Assembly (NCBI GenBank): GCA_947457285.1 | Contig: CANGVZ010000182.1 | Span: 1-5,434 of the forward strand | Length of the DNA: 5,434 bases | Direction: 5' to 3' | From: Flavobacteriales bacterium | Lineage (GTDB): Bacteria > Bacteroidota > Bacteroidia > Flavobacteriales_D > Sanyastnellaceae | Shown here: in pieces, positions 1 through 5,434 of the stretch | Numbering within the stretch: the first letter of the stretch is position 1 | Layout: each line of letters starts with the position of its first letter | Notes under the pieces: generated by a model | Seen by the model: only the letters and a program-made list of their open reading frames with translations | The model's database searches: none | Told to the model about the DNA's origin: nothing | Translations under genes and position numbers: made by a program

Positions 1-1
1 A

Positions 2-790
2 ATCGTTACATTGAACCTTTACGGTGATATCCTTTCTGACGTGGCTGCTCAAATCGCCGGTTCAGTAGGTATCGCGGGAAGCTCAAACATCGGTACTGAG
101 TGTGCGATGTTCGAGGCAATCCATGGAAGTGCTCCACGTCGTGCGGGTCAGGATATGGCTAATCCAAGCGGTCTTCTCCAAGGTGCAATTATGATGTTGA
201 TTCACATCGGACAGAGCGATGTAGCTGAGAAAATCCAAAATGCTTGGTTATGCGCAATGGAAGACGGTATCCACACTTACGATATCTACAAGGAAGGCGT
301 AAGCAAGCAGAAAGTAGGTACTTCGGCATTTGCTGATGCTGTAATCGAGCGCCTTGGAAAAACACCAAAGCAACTGAAGGAAGTTAAGTACGATACAAAC
401 GCGAAACCATCTGCTCCTTTCATCTACAAGCGCAAGCCAGCTGCTGAAAAGAAAATGGTAGGAATCGACGTGTTCGTTCACTGGAGAGGTACCAACCCAG
501 ATGAGTTGGCTGCTATTGCTCAACAAGCCAATGACGGATGTCTTCAGCTTTCTATGATTTCGAACCGTGGTATCAAAGTGTGGCCAAATGGCTTTGACGA
601 AACATTCTGCACCGACCACTGGAGAATGCGCTACTTGTGCACTGATGAAAAGGCACACTTGCAATTCAACAACAAAATGATCACCCGATTCCTCGATAAG
701 GTTTCTGACGCGGGATTGGAATTCGTTAAAACAGAGCACCTCTTCAAGTTTGATGGCGTTGAAGCTTTCTCTCTCGGACAGGGTCAATAA
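2..790 (+). CDS. icd: NADP-dependent isocitrate dehydrogenase, large C-terminally extended type (5' end outside window)
   Basis: This gene encodes the TCA-cycle enzyme that oxidatively decarboxylates isocitrate to 2-oxoglutarate in the cytoplasm. The reading frame is open to the left edge (Ile-Val-Thr-Leu-Asn-Leu-Tyr-Gly-Asp), so the TTG at 11 is an internal Leu codon, not a start; 262 residues and a TAA are visible. The motif NLYGDILSD carries the two metal-binding Asp residues (codons at 26 and 38) that match E. coli Icd D307 and D311. HGSAPRRAGQD follows, with Arg-Arg (137-142) where E. coli has Lys344-Tyr345; basic residues here favour NADP over NAD (inference). The catalytic fold ends near GTSAFADAVIERLG. 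About 110 further residues (from base 455, MVGIDVFVHWRG) form the extra C-terminal domain known from the roughly 480-500-residue Thermus and Rickettsia enzymes and absent from the 416-residue E. coli one. A terminator follows, so the gene is not co-transcribed with the efflux locus. Confidence 0.95.
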   Translation: MVTLNLYGDILSDVAAQIAGSVGIAGSSNIGTECAMFEAIHGSAPRRAGQDMANPSGLLQGAIMMLIHIGQSDVAEKIQNAWLCAMEDGIHTYDIYKEGVSKQKVGTSAFADAVIERLGKTPKQLKEVKYDTNAKPSAPFIYKRKPAAEKKMVGIDVFVHWRGTNPDELAAIAQQANDGCLQLSMISNRGIKVWPNGFDETFCTDHWRMRYLCTDEKAHLQFNNKMITRFLDKVSDAGLEFVKTEHLFKFDGVEAFSLGQGQ

Positions 791-920
791 TACTAAAGAC
801 TCGGATAAGTCTCGGTTTAAGTAGTATTTGGTTTAATAGTTTTACAACAGGTAGGTCATAACGTTGACCGATGAATTAAGTGGACAAACAACAGTTTTTT
901 TAGCAACAAGCTTATCCGAC
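789..920 (+). other. structured 3' untranslated region of icd, possible loop-tail pairing
   Basis: No reading frame is visible between the icd stop and its terminator. Complementary segments are: AATACTA (789-795) with TAGTATT (822-828) enclosing AGACT (797-801) with AGTCT (808-812); GGTCA (854-858) with TGACC (865-869); and TCGGATAAG (801-809) with CTTATCCGA (911-919), nine consecutive bases. The last pair means that the six-base loop of the first hairpin (802-807) is exactly complementary to 913-918, next to the terminator stem. The pairings are seen directly; that they form in RNA, or that a stable 3' fragment exists, is inference. It may simply be an untranslated trailer. Confidence 0.3.
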
Positions 921-924
921 TTTC

Positions 925-959
925 AAGCCTTCCTCCTAACTGGAGGAAGGCTTTTTTTT
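925..959 (+). terminator. strong rho-independent terminator after icd
   Basis: A perfect 12-bp stem (925-936 with 942-953, AAGCCTTCCTCC / GGAGGAAGGCTT) closes a five-base loop TAACT and runs directly into eight T residues (952-959). There is no matching T tract on the other strand, so it acts rightward. It insulates the efflux regulator from icd transcription. Confidence 0.92.
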
Positions 960-1018
960 GTGCATTCGTCAATCTAATATTCTATTTTGACAATTCAACC
1001 CTTAATTTCGTATCGGCA

Positions 1019-1050
1019 TTTGCATAACTTAACGGTGTTAACTTTCTTTG
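1019..1050 (+). promoter_or_regulatory. candidate Bacteroidota-type promoter of the tetR-family gene
   Basis: TTTG at 1019-1022 could be the -33 element, and TTTCTTTG at 1043-1050 matches the Bacteroidota -7 consensus TAnnTTTG at all but one fixed position. The 20-base spacer fits that promoter class. Transcription would then start about 1055-1058, leaving a leader of roughly ten bases, and the operator would lie inside the spacer. An alternative sigma70-like TTGACA occurs at 987-992 but has no convincing -10 partner. This is a by-eye match only. Confidence 0.4.
1027..1045. promoter_or_regulatory. operator 1 of the TetR-family repressor (upstream of its own gene)
   Basis: The element ACTTAACGGTGTTAACTTT contains the inverted repeat TTAAC-GGT-GTTAA (1029-1041), extended by an outer A/T pair (1027 and 1043). 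The same 19 bases recur in opposite orientation at 1760-1778 with one difference (G1034 becomes A). A palindrome shared by the regulator's promoter and the pump operon's leader is what a TetR dimer's binding sites look like. It lies 19 bp before the tetR start, within or next to the candidate promoter, so binding should repress the regulator's own expression. Confidence 0.75.
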
Positions 1051-1064
1051 TTTCGAAATAAAAA

Positions 1065-1691
1065 ATGAACAGCAGTAAAGACAAAAGGGCTTCGGACAAA
1101 ATAGATCTCAAGCAGCGTATTTTGAATGCGGCACGAGAGATATTTCTGGAGCAAGGGTATGATCGCACCTCTGTTCGAATGATTGCAGAAAAGATAGGTT
1201 ATAGCGCTACCACTATTTATCTGCACTTTCAGGACAAAAACGAAATTTTGCATACCCTGCACACCGAAGGTTTTGAAATCTTGAATAGTAGAATGGCTGT
1301 TTTGCTTCAGATGGATGACCCCTTCGAGCGATTAAAAGCGATGGGAAAGATGTACATCGATTTCGCCTTGAGCAATCCGGAATTATATGATCTGATGTTC
1401 ATTCAAGTTTCACCTTTGACGAAGTTAGAAGAAGAAGACGAGCTTTGGAAGGAAGGAAATACAGCATTCGGAGCACTTAAAAAGACCGTCACCAATTGCA
1501 TTGACAGAAAGTACTTTCCTCACCATGATGCCGAGGTGACCGCTTTTGTAATCTGGAGTGCGCTGCACGGAATGATTACATTGCATCATCGAAACAGATG
1601 CACCAAAGTGATTTCAGAACCCAACAAAGAAAGAATAGTATCTCTGGGACTTGAAGCGTTCATCCATCTTCTCAGTTCGTTAAAAAAATAG
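1065..1691 (+). CDS. TetR/AcrR-family transcriptional repressor, probable regulator of the efflux operon
   Basis: This 208-residue cytoplasmic protein has the usual TetR-family length. Residues 17-63 form the DNA-binding domain: ILNAAREIFLEQGYDRTSV, then the helix-turn-helix with IAEKIGYSATTIYLHFQDK (40-58), the family's signature ending in aromatic-rich helix 3. The C-terminal ligand and dimer domain contains IWSALHGM (163-170), resembling the WHG-type TetR C-terminal domain, so the inducer is likely a small hydrophobic molecule, not identified here. The ATG at 1065 is preceded by an A-rich leader without Shine-Dalgarno sequence and lies at the natural N-terminus. The gene sits directly upstream of, and in line with, the TolC/adaptor/RND genes but has its own terminator. 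Matching palindromes before it and before the tolC-like gene indicate autoregulation and repression of the pump (inference). Confidence 0.93.
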   Translation: MNSSKDKRASDKIDLKQRILNAAREIFLEQGYDRTSVRMIAEKIGYSATTIYLHFQDKNEILHTLHTEGFEILNSRMAVLLQMDDPFERLKAMGKMYIDFALSNPELYDLMFIQVSPLTKLEEEDELWKEGNTAFGALKKTVTNCIDRKYFPHHDAEVTAFVIWSALHGMITLHHRNRCTKVISEPNKERIVSLGLEAFIHLLSSLKK

Positions 1692-1714
1692 TTCAAGTAA
1701 TTCTTAGTAATCAG

Positions 1715-1753
1715 AGTATTTCCCGTCAAGGGAACAGGGAATGCTATTTTTTT
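1715..1753 (+). terminator. rho-independent terminator after the tetR-family gene, with an overlapping alternative hairpin
   Basis: Bases 1715-1724 pair with 1737-1745 to give a nine-bp stem with one bulged T (1719) and one G-U pair, followed by an A and seven T residues (1747-1753). The same left arm TTCCC (1720-1724) can instead pair with the nearer GGGAA (1730-1734) over a five-base loop GTCAA; that hairpin lacks an adjacent T tract. Placed 23 bp after the tetR stop and 36 bp before the next start, it should limit read-through into the pump operon. Confidence 0.7.
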
Positions 1754-1759
1754 AAATTT

Positions 1760-1778
1760 AAAGTTAACACTGTTAAGT
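1760..1778. promoter_or_regulatory. operator 2 of the TetR-family repressor (upstream of the efflux operon)
   Basis: The element reads AAAGTTAACACTGTTAAGT on the + strand. Its reverse complement equals operator 1 at 18 of 19 positions. The core inverted repeat TTAAC-ACT-GTTAA spans 1764-1776, with an outer A/T pair at 1762 and 1778. It lies between the tetR terminator's T tract and the tolC-like start at 1790, so bound repressor would cover the operon promoter or block early elongation. I could not recognise a clear -33/-7 pair here; the operon promoter must lie in about 1700-1785 or overlap the terminator. Confidence 0.75.
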
Positions 1779-1789
1779 AATTAAAGAAA

Positions 1790-3145
1790 ATGCCCATGAG
1801 ACCTCATCCATTCACATTCTTTTTGGCACTTTTTAGTGTACTACTGGCACAGATTCCTCAGGCCCAATCAAGGCTTGACGCATATATCCAGGAAGGACTA
1901 AAGGCCAATATTGCTCTCAACCAAGAGAGTCTCGAAATCGATCGCGCTATTATTCAGCTTGAAAATGCGTCATCACTATTTTATCCAACCGTCGCTTTTA
2001 ATGGTAGCTTCACCAGCGGTGAGGGTGGACGTTATTTCAATTTTCCACTCGGAGACATAGTTAATCCAGTCTATTCCACTTTGAATCAACTCACCGCTTC
2101 CAATGCTGTTCCTCAAATAGAAAATACAGAAGCTTTTTTAAACCCGAAAAACTTCTATGACGCTCACATCCGAACATCCATGCCTTTGCTGAATACAGAC
2201 ATAATATACAACAAGCGAATTCAGAAAAGTCAGCTAGAAGTGCGCACAGAGGGTTTGGTAGTTTATAAGAGAGAACTGATCAAGCAAATCAAAAGTGCTT
2301 ATTTCCAGTACGCACAAAGTGTTAAAGCCATTGATGTTTTTACCGCAGCTTTGGGTTTAATTGAACGTACCGAAGTCATAACAGAGAGTTTAATTAAAAA
2401 TGGTAAAGCAATACCAGCGCAATTGAGCCGAGTGCAAGCGGAAAAAGCCAAGATTGAGGCCGATTTGAATACGGCAAAGAATCAATCCTCAAATGCCAAG
2501 GCGTATTTCAATTTTCTTCTTAACCGCCCTTTAGATGCGGCGATTGATTTAGAATCTGGCGTGCGGCCAGGTACTTCAGCTTCTTCCGATGCATTCAAAA
2601 ATCGCGAGGAACTCAAGATGTTGGAGAAAGTTCTTCTCATTCAACAGACGGCTCTCCAAATGGAGCGCGCTTATGCAGTGCCTCGTCTCAGTGCCTTTGT
2701 AGATCTAGGTTCTCAGGCAGAACAATGGCGTGTTGACGATAAGTCACGATATTATTTATTGGGAGTGCAAATGGACATTCCCATTTTCGAAGGAGGTCGA
2801 AACACTCGGAATACCAAGCTTGCAGAAATTCAAGTAAAAGACGCAAAGCTTGAATTGGAAAATACGCAAAAGCAGCTTCAGCTCGCTATTAGTGTTGCAA
2901 GTAACAACGTTCAATCGGAGCTCGAAAAACTTGAGTCATCTAAGCAGTTGCAGACTGCGGCTGCCGCTTATTATGCTGCAATGGAAAGCGGATTCAAATC
3001 AGGTGTGACTCCTCTACTTGATTACCTCGATGCACGCACACAACTTACCAATGCATCTCTCGCATTGACTATACAAGAACTCAAACTAGCGGAAGCCATT
3101 GCTCAATTGGAAAGAGAAACAGCTTCTGACATCATTAACAAATAA
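1790..3145 (+). CDS. TolC-family outer-membrane efflux channel
   Basis: The 451-residue product is of normal length for an outer-membrane efflux protein (OEP family). Residues 1-27 form a Sec signal peptide with a hydrophobic stretch FFLALFSVLLA and a probable cleavage site after PQAQS. Two homologous repeats of beta-strand plus long alpha-helices can be seen. The first reaches MPLLNTDIIYNKR (131 onward) and the helices to about 250. The second has YYLLGVQMDIPIFEGGR (321-337), the family's Pro-x-Phe-x-Gly-Gly turn, followed by helical, Ala/Gln/Glu-rich segments to the end, including LDYLDARTQL near residue 413. It would trimerise as a tunnel across the periplasm and outer membrane, receiving substrate from the adaptor and pump encoded next. 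The ATG at 1790 has a second in-frame ATG at 1796; either could be used, as there is no Shine-Dalgarno sequence. It is the first gene of the operon. Confidence 0.92.
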   Translation: MPMRPHPFTFFLALFSVLLAQIPQAQSRLDAYIQEGLKANIALNQESLEIDRAIIQLENASSLFYPTVAFNGSFTSGEGGRYFNFPLGDIVNPVYSTLNQLTASNAVPQIENTEAFLNPKNFYDAHIRTSMPLLNTDIIYNKRIQKSQLEVRTEGLVVYKRELIKQIKSAYFQYAQSVKAIDVFTAALGLIERTEVITESLIKNGKAIPAQLSRVQAEKAKIEADLNTAKNQSSNAKAYFNFLLNRPLDAAIDLESGVRPGTSASSDAFKNREELKMLEKVLLIQQTALQMERAYAVPRLSAFVDLGSQAEQWRVDDKSRYYLLGVQMDIPIFEGGRNTRNTKLAEIQVKDAKLELENTQKQLQLAISVASNNVQSELEKLESSKQLQTAAAAYYAAMESGFKSGVTPLLDYLDARTQLTNASLALTIQELKLAEAIAQLERETASDIINK

Positions 3146-3157
3146 TTCCCTTTAACC

Positions 3158-4201
3158 ATGAAAAAAATATTATTCCTCGCAATGTCGATTGTATTGTTCG
3201 CTTCATGTTCTGATGAAAGCGCAACCACTGAAAGTATTCCTTCTGCCTCAGACGCCATTCCCGTGAAGGTCATTCCTCTCGGAAAGGTGGATGTTCAAAA
3301 TCCGGTATATGTTTCAGGTCAGTTCACCACCACCGAGGAGAGTCTTCTTTCTTTTAAGACAGGTGGAGTGATAGAAAATGTATTCGTTCAGCCGGGAGAC
3401 CGCGTTCAAAGTGGTCAGTTGATCGCAAAGCTTGTATTGACAGAAATAAGTGCTCAAGTGGAACAGGCTAAAATAGGCTTAGACAAGGCCAAGCGCGATT
3501 TTGATCGCGGTGCTAGGCTCCTTCAAGATAGTGTGATCACTACTGAACAATTTGAAAATTTGAAGACGCTTTACGATTTGTCTTCTAAGCAATATGAAGC
3601 GGCTAAGTTTAACTTATCATACTCAGAAATTAGAGCGACTTCAGGCGGAGTGATTTTAGAGCGCTTTGCCAATGCCGGACAGATTGTAGGCCCTGGAAGT
3701 CCAGTGGTAAGATTCAACTCACTCGCAAGCAGCGAATGGGTAGTACGAGCCGCCATCGCAGACAAAGATTGGTCGCGCGTAACTGTTGGTGATAGTGCTA
3801 GATTATCAATTAACTCACTGGGTCAAAAGAATGTAAGAGCGACTGTGATAAGAAAATCTGAAGGTGTAGATCCCTATACAGGTTTGTTTCTTGTTGATGT
3901 TCGCCCTTCTCAGGCCCTGCCTAACCTTGCAAGTGGACTCTTTTCAGATGTCGTCATTACTCCTCGAGTTAAACAAAACTCTTGGCAAATTCCGCTCGAG
4001 GCATTACTCGATGGAGATGGCAAAGAAGGATTTGTTTTCGTTTCCAATGATGGCAAGAAAGCTGAGCGCATAAAAGTGGTTGTAAGTTCAATTGCCGATG
4101 GATTGGCCAGCGTGGAAAGCGGTCTTGAAAATGCTCTGTGGCTCATCGTTTCAGGCGGACCTTATCTCAATGATCAATCAAGTATTATCATTCAAAAATA
4201 A
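3158..4201 (+). CDS. RND efflux periplasmic adaptor (membrane fusion protein), lipoprotein
   Basis: This 347-residue protein links the inner-membrane RND pump to the outer-membrane channel. It begins with a lipoprotein signal, LFASC, giving lipidated Cys17 followed by Ser-Asp-Glu-Ser. Domains in order are: first lipoyl half (about 64-93, with GGVIENVFVQPGDRVQSGQL), an alpha-helical hairpin (about 94-155, containing the usual QVEQAKIGLDKAKRDFDR and LLQDSVITTEQF), second lipoyl half (about 156-186, SGGVILERFANAGQIVGPGS), beta-barrel (about 190-268) and membrane-proximal domain (about 275-347, from the IPLEAL strand). This is the complete HlyD/AcrA plan. The hairpin is short compared with AcrA-like adaptors, which are nearer 380-400 residues overall. 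The gene starts 12 bp after the channel gene and ends 5 bp before the pump gene, so the three are translated from one message. The transported compound cannot be read from the sequence. Confidence 0.93.
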   Translation: MKKILFLAMSIVLFASCSDESATTESIPSASDAIPVKVIPLGKVDVQNPVYVSGQFTTTEESLLSFKTGGVIENVFVQPGDRVQSGQLIAKLVLTEISAQVEQAKIGLDKAKRDFDRGARLLQDSVITTEQFENLKTLYDLSSKQYEAAKFNLSYSEIRATSGGVILERFANAGQIVGPGSPVVRFNSLASSEWVVRAAIADKDWSRVTVGDSARLSINSLGQKNVRATVIRKSEGVDPYTGLFLVDVRPSQALPNLASGLFSDVVITPRVKQNSWQIPLEALLDGDGKEGFVFVSNDGKKAERIKVVVSSIADGLASVESGLENALWLIVSGGPYLNDQSSIIIQK

Positions 4202-4206
4202 TTGCC

Positions 4207-5434
4207 ATGAAAATTTCAGTTTACGCGGTAAAAAATTACCAGTTCACGCTTGTCATTTTCTTAATGGCAATTGCCCTCGGTGTGACCACACTTTTGAACA
4301 TGTCGCGCTCGGAGGATCCGGAGCTGAGTGCTCCTGAGTTTCCAGTGGTTGTGATTTATCCGGGCACTTCTCCTCAAGACATGGAAGACCTAGTCGTGGA
4401 TAAGTTGGAGAAAAAGATTAGTGAGTTAGAAGATATCAAGCGTATCAAGACCACGATTCAAGATGGGGTAGCAGTCCTCAACGTCGAGTATATCTATGAA
4501 AGCGATGTGGATGAGAAGTATCAGGAACTCGTGCGTGAAGTAAATGGAATGAGAACAGAACTTCCTGCCGAAGTGCTAAGTATGGAAGTTCAGAAAATCA
4601 TTCCCAGTAATGTAAACATTATTCAAGCGGGTGTGATTTCGAATTCGGCATCTCGCAAACAACTTCAAGAAGAAGCAGAGAGATTGGAGGAAACTTTAAA
4701 AACAGTCTCTGAATTGAAAAATGTTGAGATTCATGGAATACCTGATGAAGTTGTAAAAATTGATTTACAATTGGATAAGCTCGCCTCGATGAAACTTCCG
4801 GTGAATGCCATATTAGGAGCGGTGCAAAGTGAGTTGGCAAATATTCCAGGCGGTAGTATTGATGTAGGTAATAAGGCTTATAACATTAAGACCAGCGGGA
4901 ATTATGTAGATGTCAATGAAATCAATCAGACCGTGGTTTATTCTTATAACGGCAATAATATTCGAATCAAAGATATTGCGAATGTTTATGTTGATTTTAA
5001 AGATGAAACACACATTACTCGCATCAATGGTAATCGCGGCGTATTGGTAACTGCAGCATTAAAGCCCGGTAATAACATCAGTGATATTCAAAAGAAGTAT
5101 CAAGTGAAAATAGATGAGTTCAAGTCGAGCTTGCCTTCAAATATCGCTTTGGAAATGACATTCGATCAAGCAGATAATGTAAACAAGAGACTTTCAGGAC
5201 TGGGGCTGGATTTTGTGATTGCGATTCTCTTGGTAGCATTTACACTTTTGCCTCTTGGAGGTCGGGCGGCTTTGGTAGTCATGATTTCTATTCCATTGTC
5301 TCTTGCTATTGGTCTTGTGATGTTGAACGTGCTTGGTTACAATATGAATCAATTATCCATCGTGGGACTTGTGGTTGCACTCGGTTTGCTTGTAGACGAT
5401 AGCATAGTGGTTGTTGAAAATATTGAGAGATGGC
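4207..5434 (+). CDS. RND-family efflux permease, N-terminal part (3' end outside window)
   Basis: The frame from the ATG at 4207 is open for 409 codons to the right edge; full-length RND pumps have about 1000-1050 residues, so some 60% is missing. Visible parts are TM1 (about 10-31, VIFLMAIALGVTTLL), the RSEDPEL motif (34-40) typical of HAE-type pumps just after TM1, and the first periplasmic porter region. That region includes the YPGTSPQDMEDLV stretch (51-63), where family members carry a similar G-x-S/D-P-x-x-V/M-E segment. TM2-TM4 follow from about 335, ending in GLLVDDSIVVVENIER. Asp397-Asp398 (bases 5395-5400) match AcrB D407-D408, the proton-relay pair in TM4, so an active proton antiporter is expected. 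It sits in the inner membrane, and starts 5 bp after the adaptor stop without Shine-Dalgarno sequence. HAE1-like (drug or hydrophobic solute) is more likely than heavy-metal CzcA type, but the substrate is unknown. Confidence 0.94.
   Translation, partial: MKISVYAVKNYQFTLVIFLMAIALGVTTLLNMSRSEDPELSAPEFPVVVIYPGTSPQDMEDLVVDKLEKKISELEDIKRIKTTIQDGVAVLNVEYIYESDVDEKYQELVREVNGMRTELPAEVLSMEVQKIIPSNVNIIQAGVISNSASRKQLQEEAERLEETLKTVSELKNVEIHGIPDEVVKIDLQLDKLASMKLPVNAILGAVQSELANIPGGSIDVGNKAYNIKTSGNYVDVNEINQTVVYSYNGNNIRIKDIANVYVDFKDETHITRINGNRGVLVTAALKPGNNISDIQKKYQVKIDEFKSSLPSNIALEMTFDQADNVNKRLSGLGLDFVIAILLVAFTLLPLGGRAALVVMISIPLSLAIGLVMLNVLGYNMNQLSIVGLVVALGLLVDDSIVVVENIERW

Noticed and set aside
248..787. 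A 179-codon open frame on the minus strand opposite icd
   Set aside because: It lies wholly antisense to a strongly conserved gene, its translation shows no recognisable domain, and it is explained by the codon use of icd.
11..790. TTG at 11 as the start of a short protein
   Set aside because: The frame is open upstream and the residues before it (Ile-Val-Thr) continue the conserved IDH motif, so this is a truncated gene at the window edge.
854..869. GGTCA-TAACGT-TGACC palindrome as a protein binding site
   Set aside because: It lies in the icd trailer with no promoter nearby and occurs once; a five-bp stem of this kind is common by chance.
1038..1262. Minus-strand 74-codon frame over the tetR start
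   Set aside because: It is antisense to the helix-turn-helix coding region and would end in the operator; no family resemblance is visible.
3571..4146. Short frames opposite or out of phase with the adaptor gene (3571-3765, 3891-4073, 3910-4146)
   Set aside because: They are shadows of the adaptor reading frame, which covers the same bases with complete domain structure.
4092..4337. An 81-codon + strand frame bridging the adaptor and pump genes
   Set aside because: It overlaps the 3' end of the adaptor and the 5' end of the RND gene in another frame, and both of those have strong family motifs. Its product has no recognisable features.
4619..5013. Two minus-strand open frames (4619-4840 and 4813-5013) within the pump gene
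   Set aside because: Both are antisense to the continuous RND coding frame and give low-complexity or unrecognisable products.
1..5434. CRISPR arrays, tRNA or rRNA genes, insertion sequences, attachment sites or a novel defence-like system
   Set aside because: I saw no regularly spaced repeats, terminal inverted repeats, transposase or nuclease motifs, or tRNA-like cloverleaf segments. All protein genes fit well-known families.

Overview
The window looks like ordinary chromosomal DNA of a member of the Bacteroidota, though I cannot name a genus. The evidence is the lack of Shine-Dalgarno sequences before all four visible starts (A-rich or pyrimidine-rich leaders instead), one putative TTTG / TAnnTTTG-like promoter, an adaptor lipoprotein with a short Phe-Ala-Ser-Cys lipobox followed by acidic residues, moderate GC content, and the gene order TetR regulator - TolC - adaptor - RND pump on one strand.

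Bases 2-790 are the 3' part of an NADP-dependent isocitrate dehydrogenase of the large Thermus/Rickettsia type, with an extra C-terminal domain. It is unrelated to what follows. A short structured 3' region and a strong rho-independent terminator (925-959) close this unit.

From about 1019 to the end lies a tripartite drug/solute efflux locus. A TetR/AcrR repressor (1065-1691) with its own terminator (1715-1753) precedes three closely packed genes: outer-membrane channel (1790-3145), periplasmic adaptor lipoprotein (3158-4201, 12 bp later) and inner-membrane RND permease (4207 to beyond the window end, 5 bp later). The RND gene is open at the right edge; it has no stop in the window and shows the N-terminal transmembrane helix, most of the first porter region and TM2-TM4 with the proton-relay Asp pair. 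Together the three proteins would form a proton-driven pump spanning both membranes.

The most informative non-coding signal is a 19-bp element present twice in opposite orientation (18 of 19 identical). One copy is just before tetR (1027-1045) and one just before the tolC-like gene (1760-1778). Each holds an inverted repeat TTAAC-N3-GTTAA, so these are very probably the repressor's two operators, giving autoregulation plus control of the pump operon. I see no mobile element, CRISPR array, tRNA or rRNA, and no sign of a novel multi-gene system; the window is a well-recognised kind of locus with some regulatory detail worth checking.
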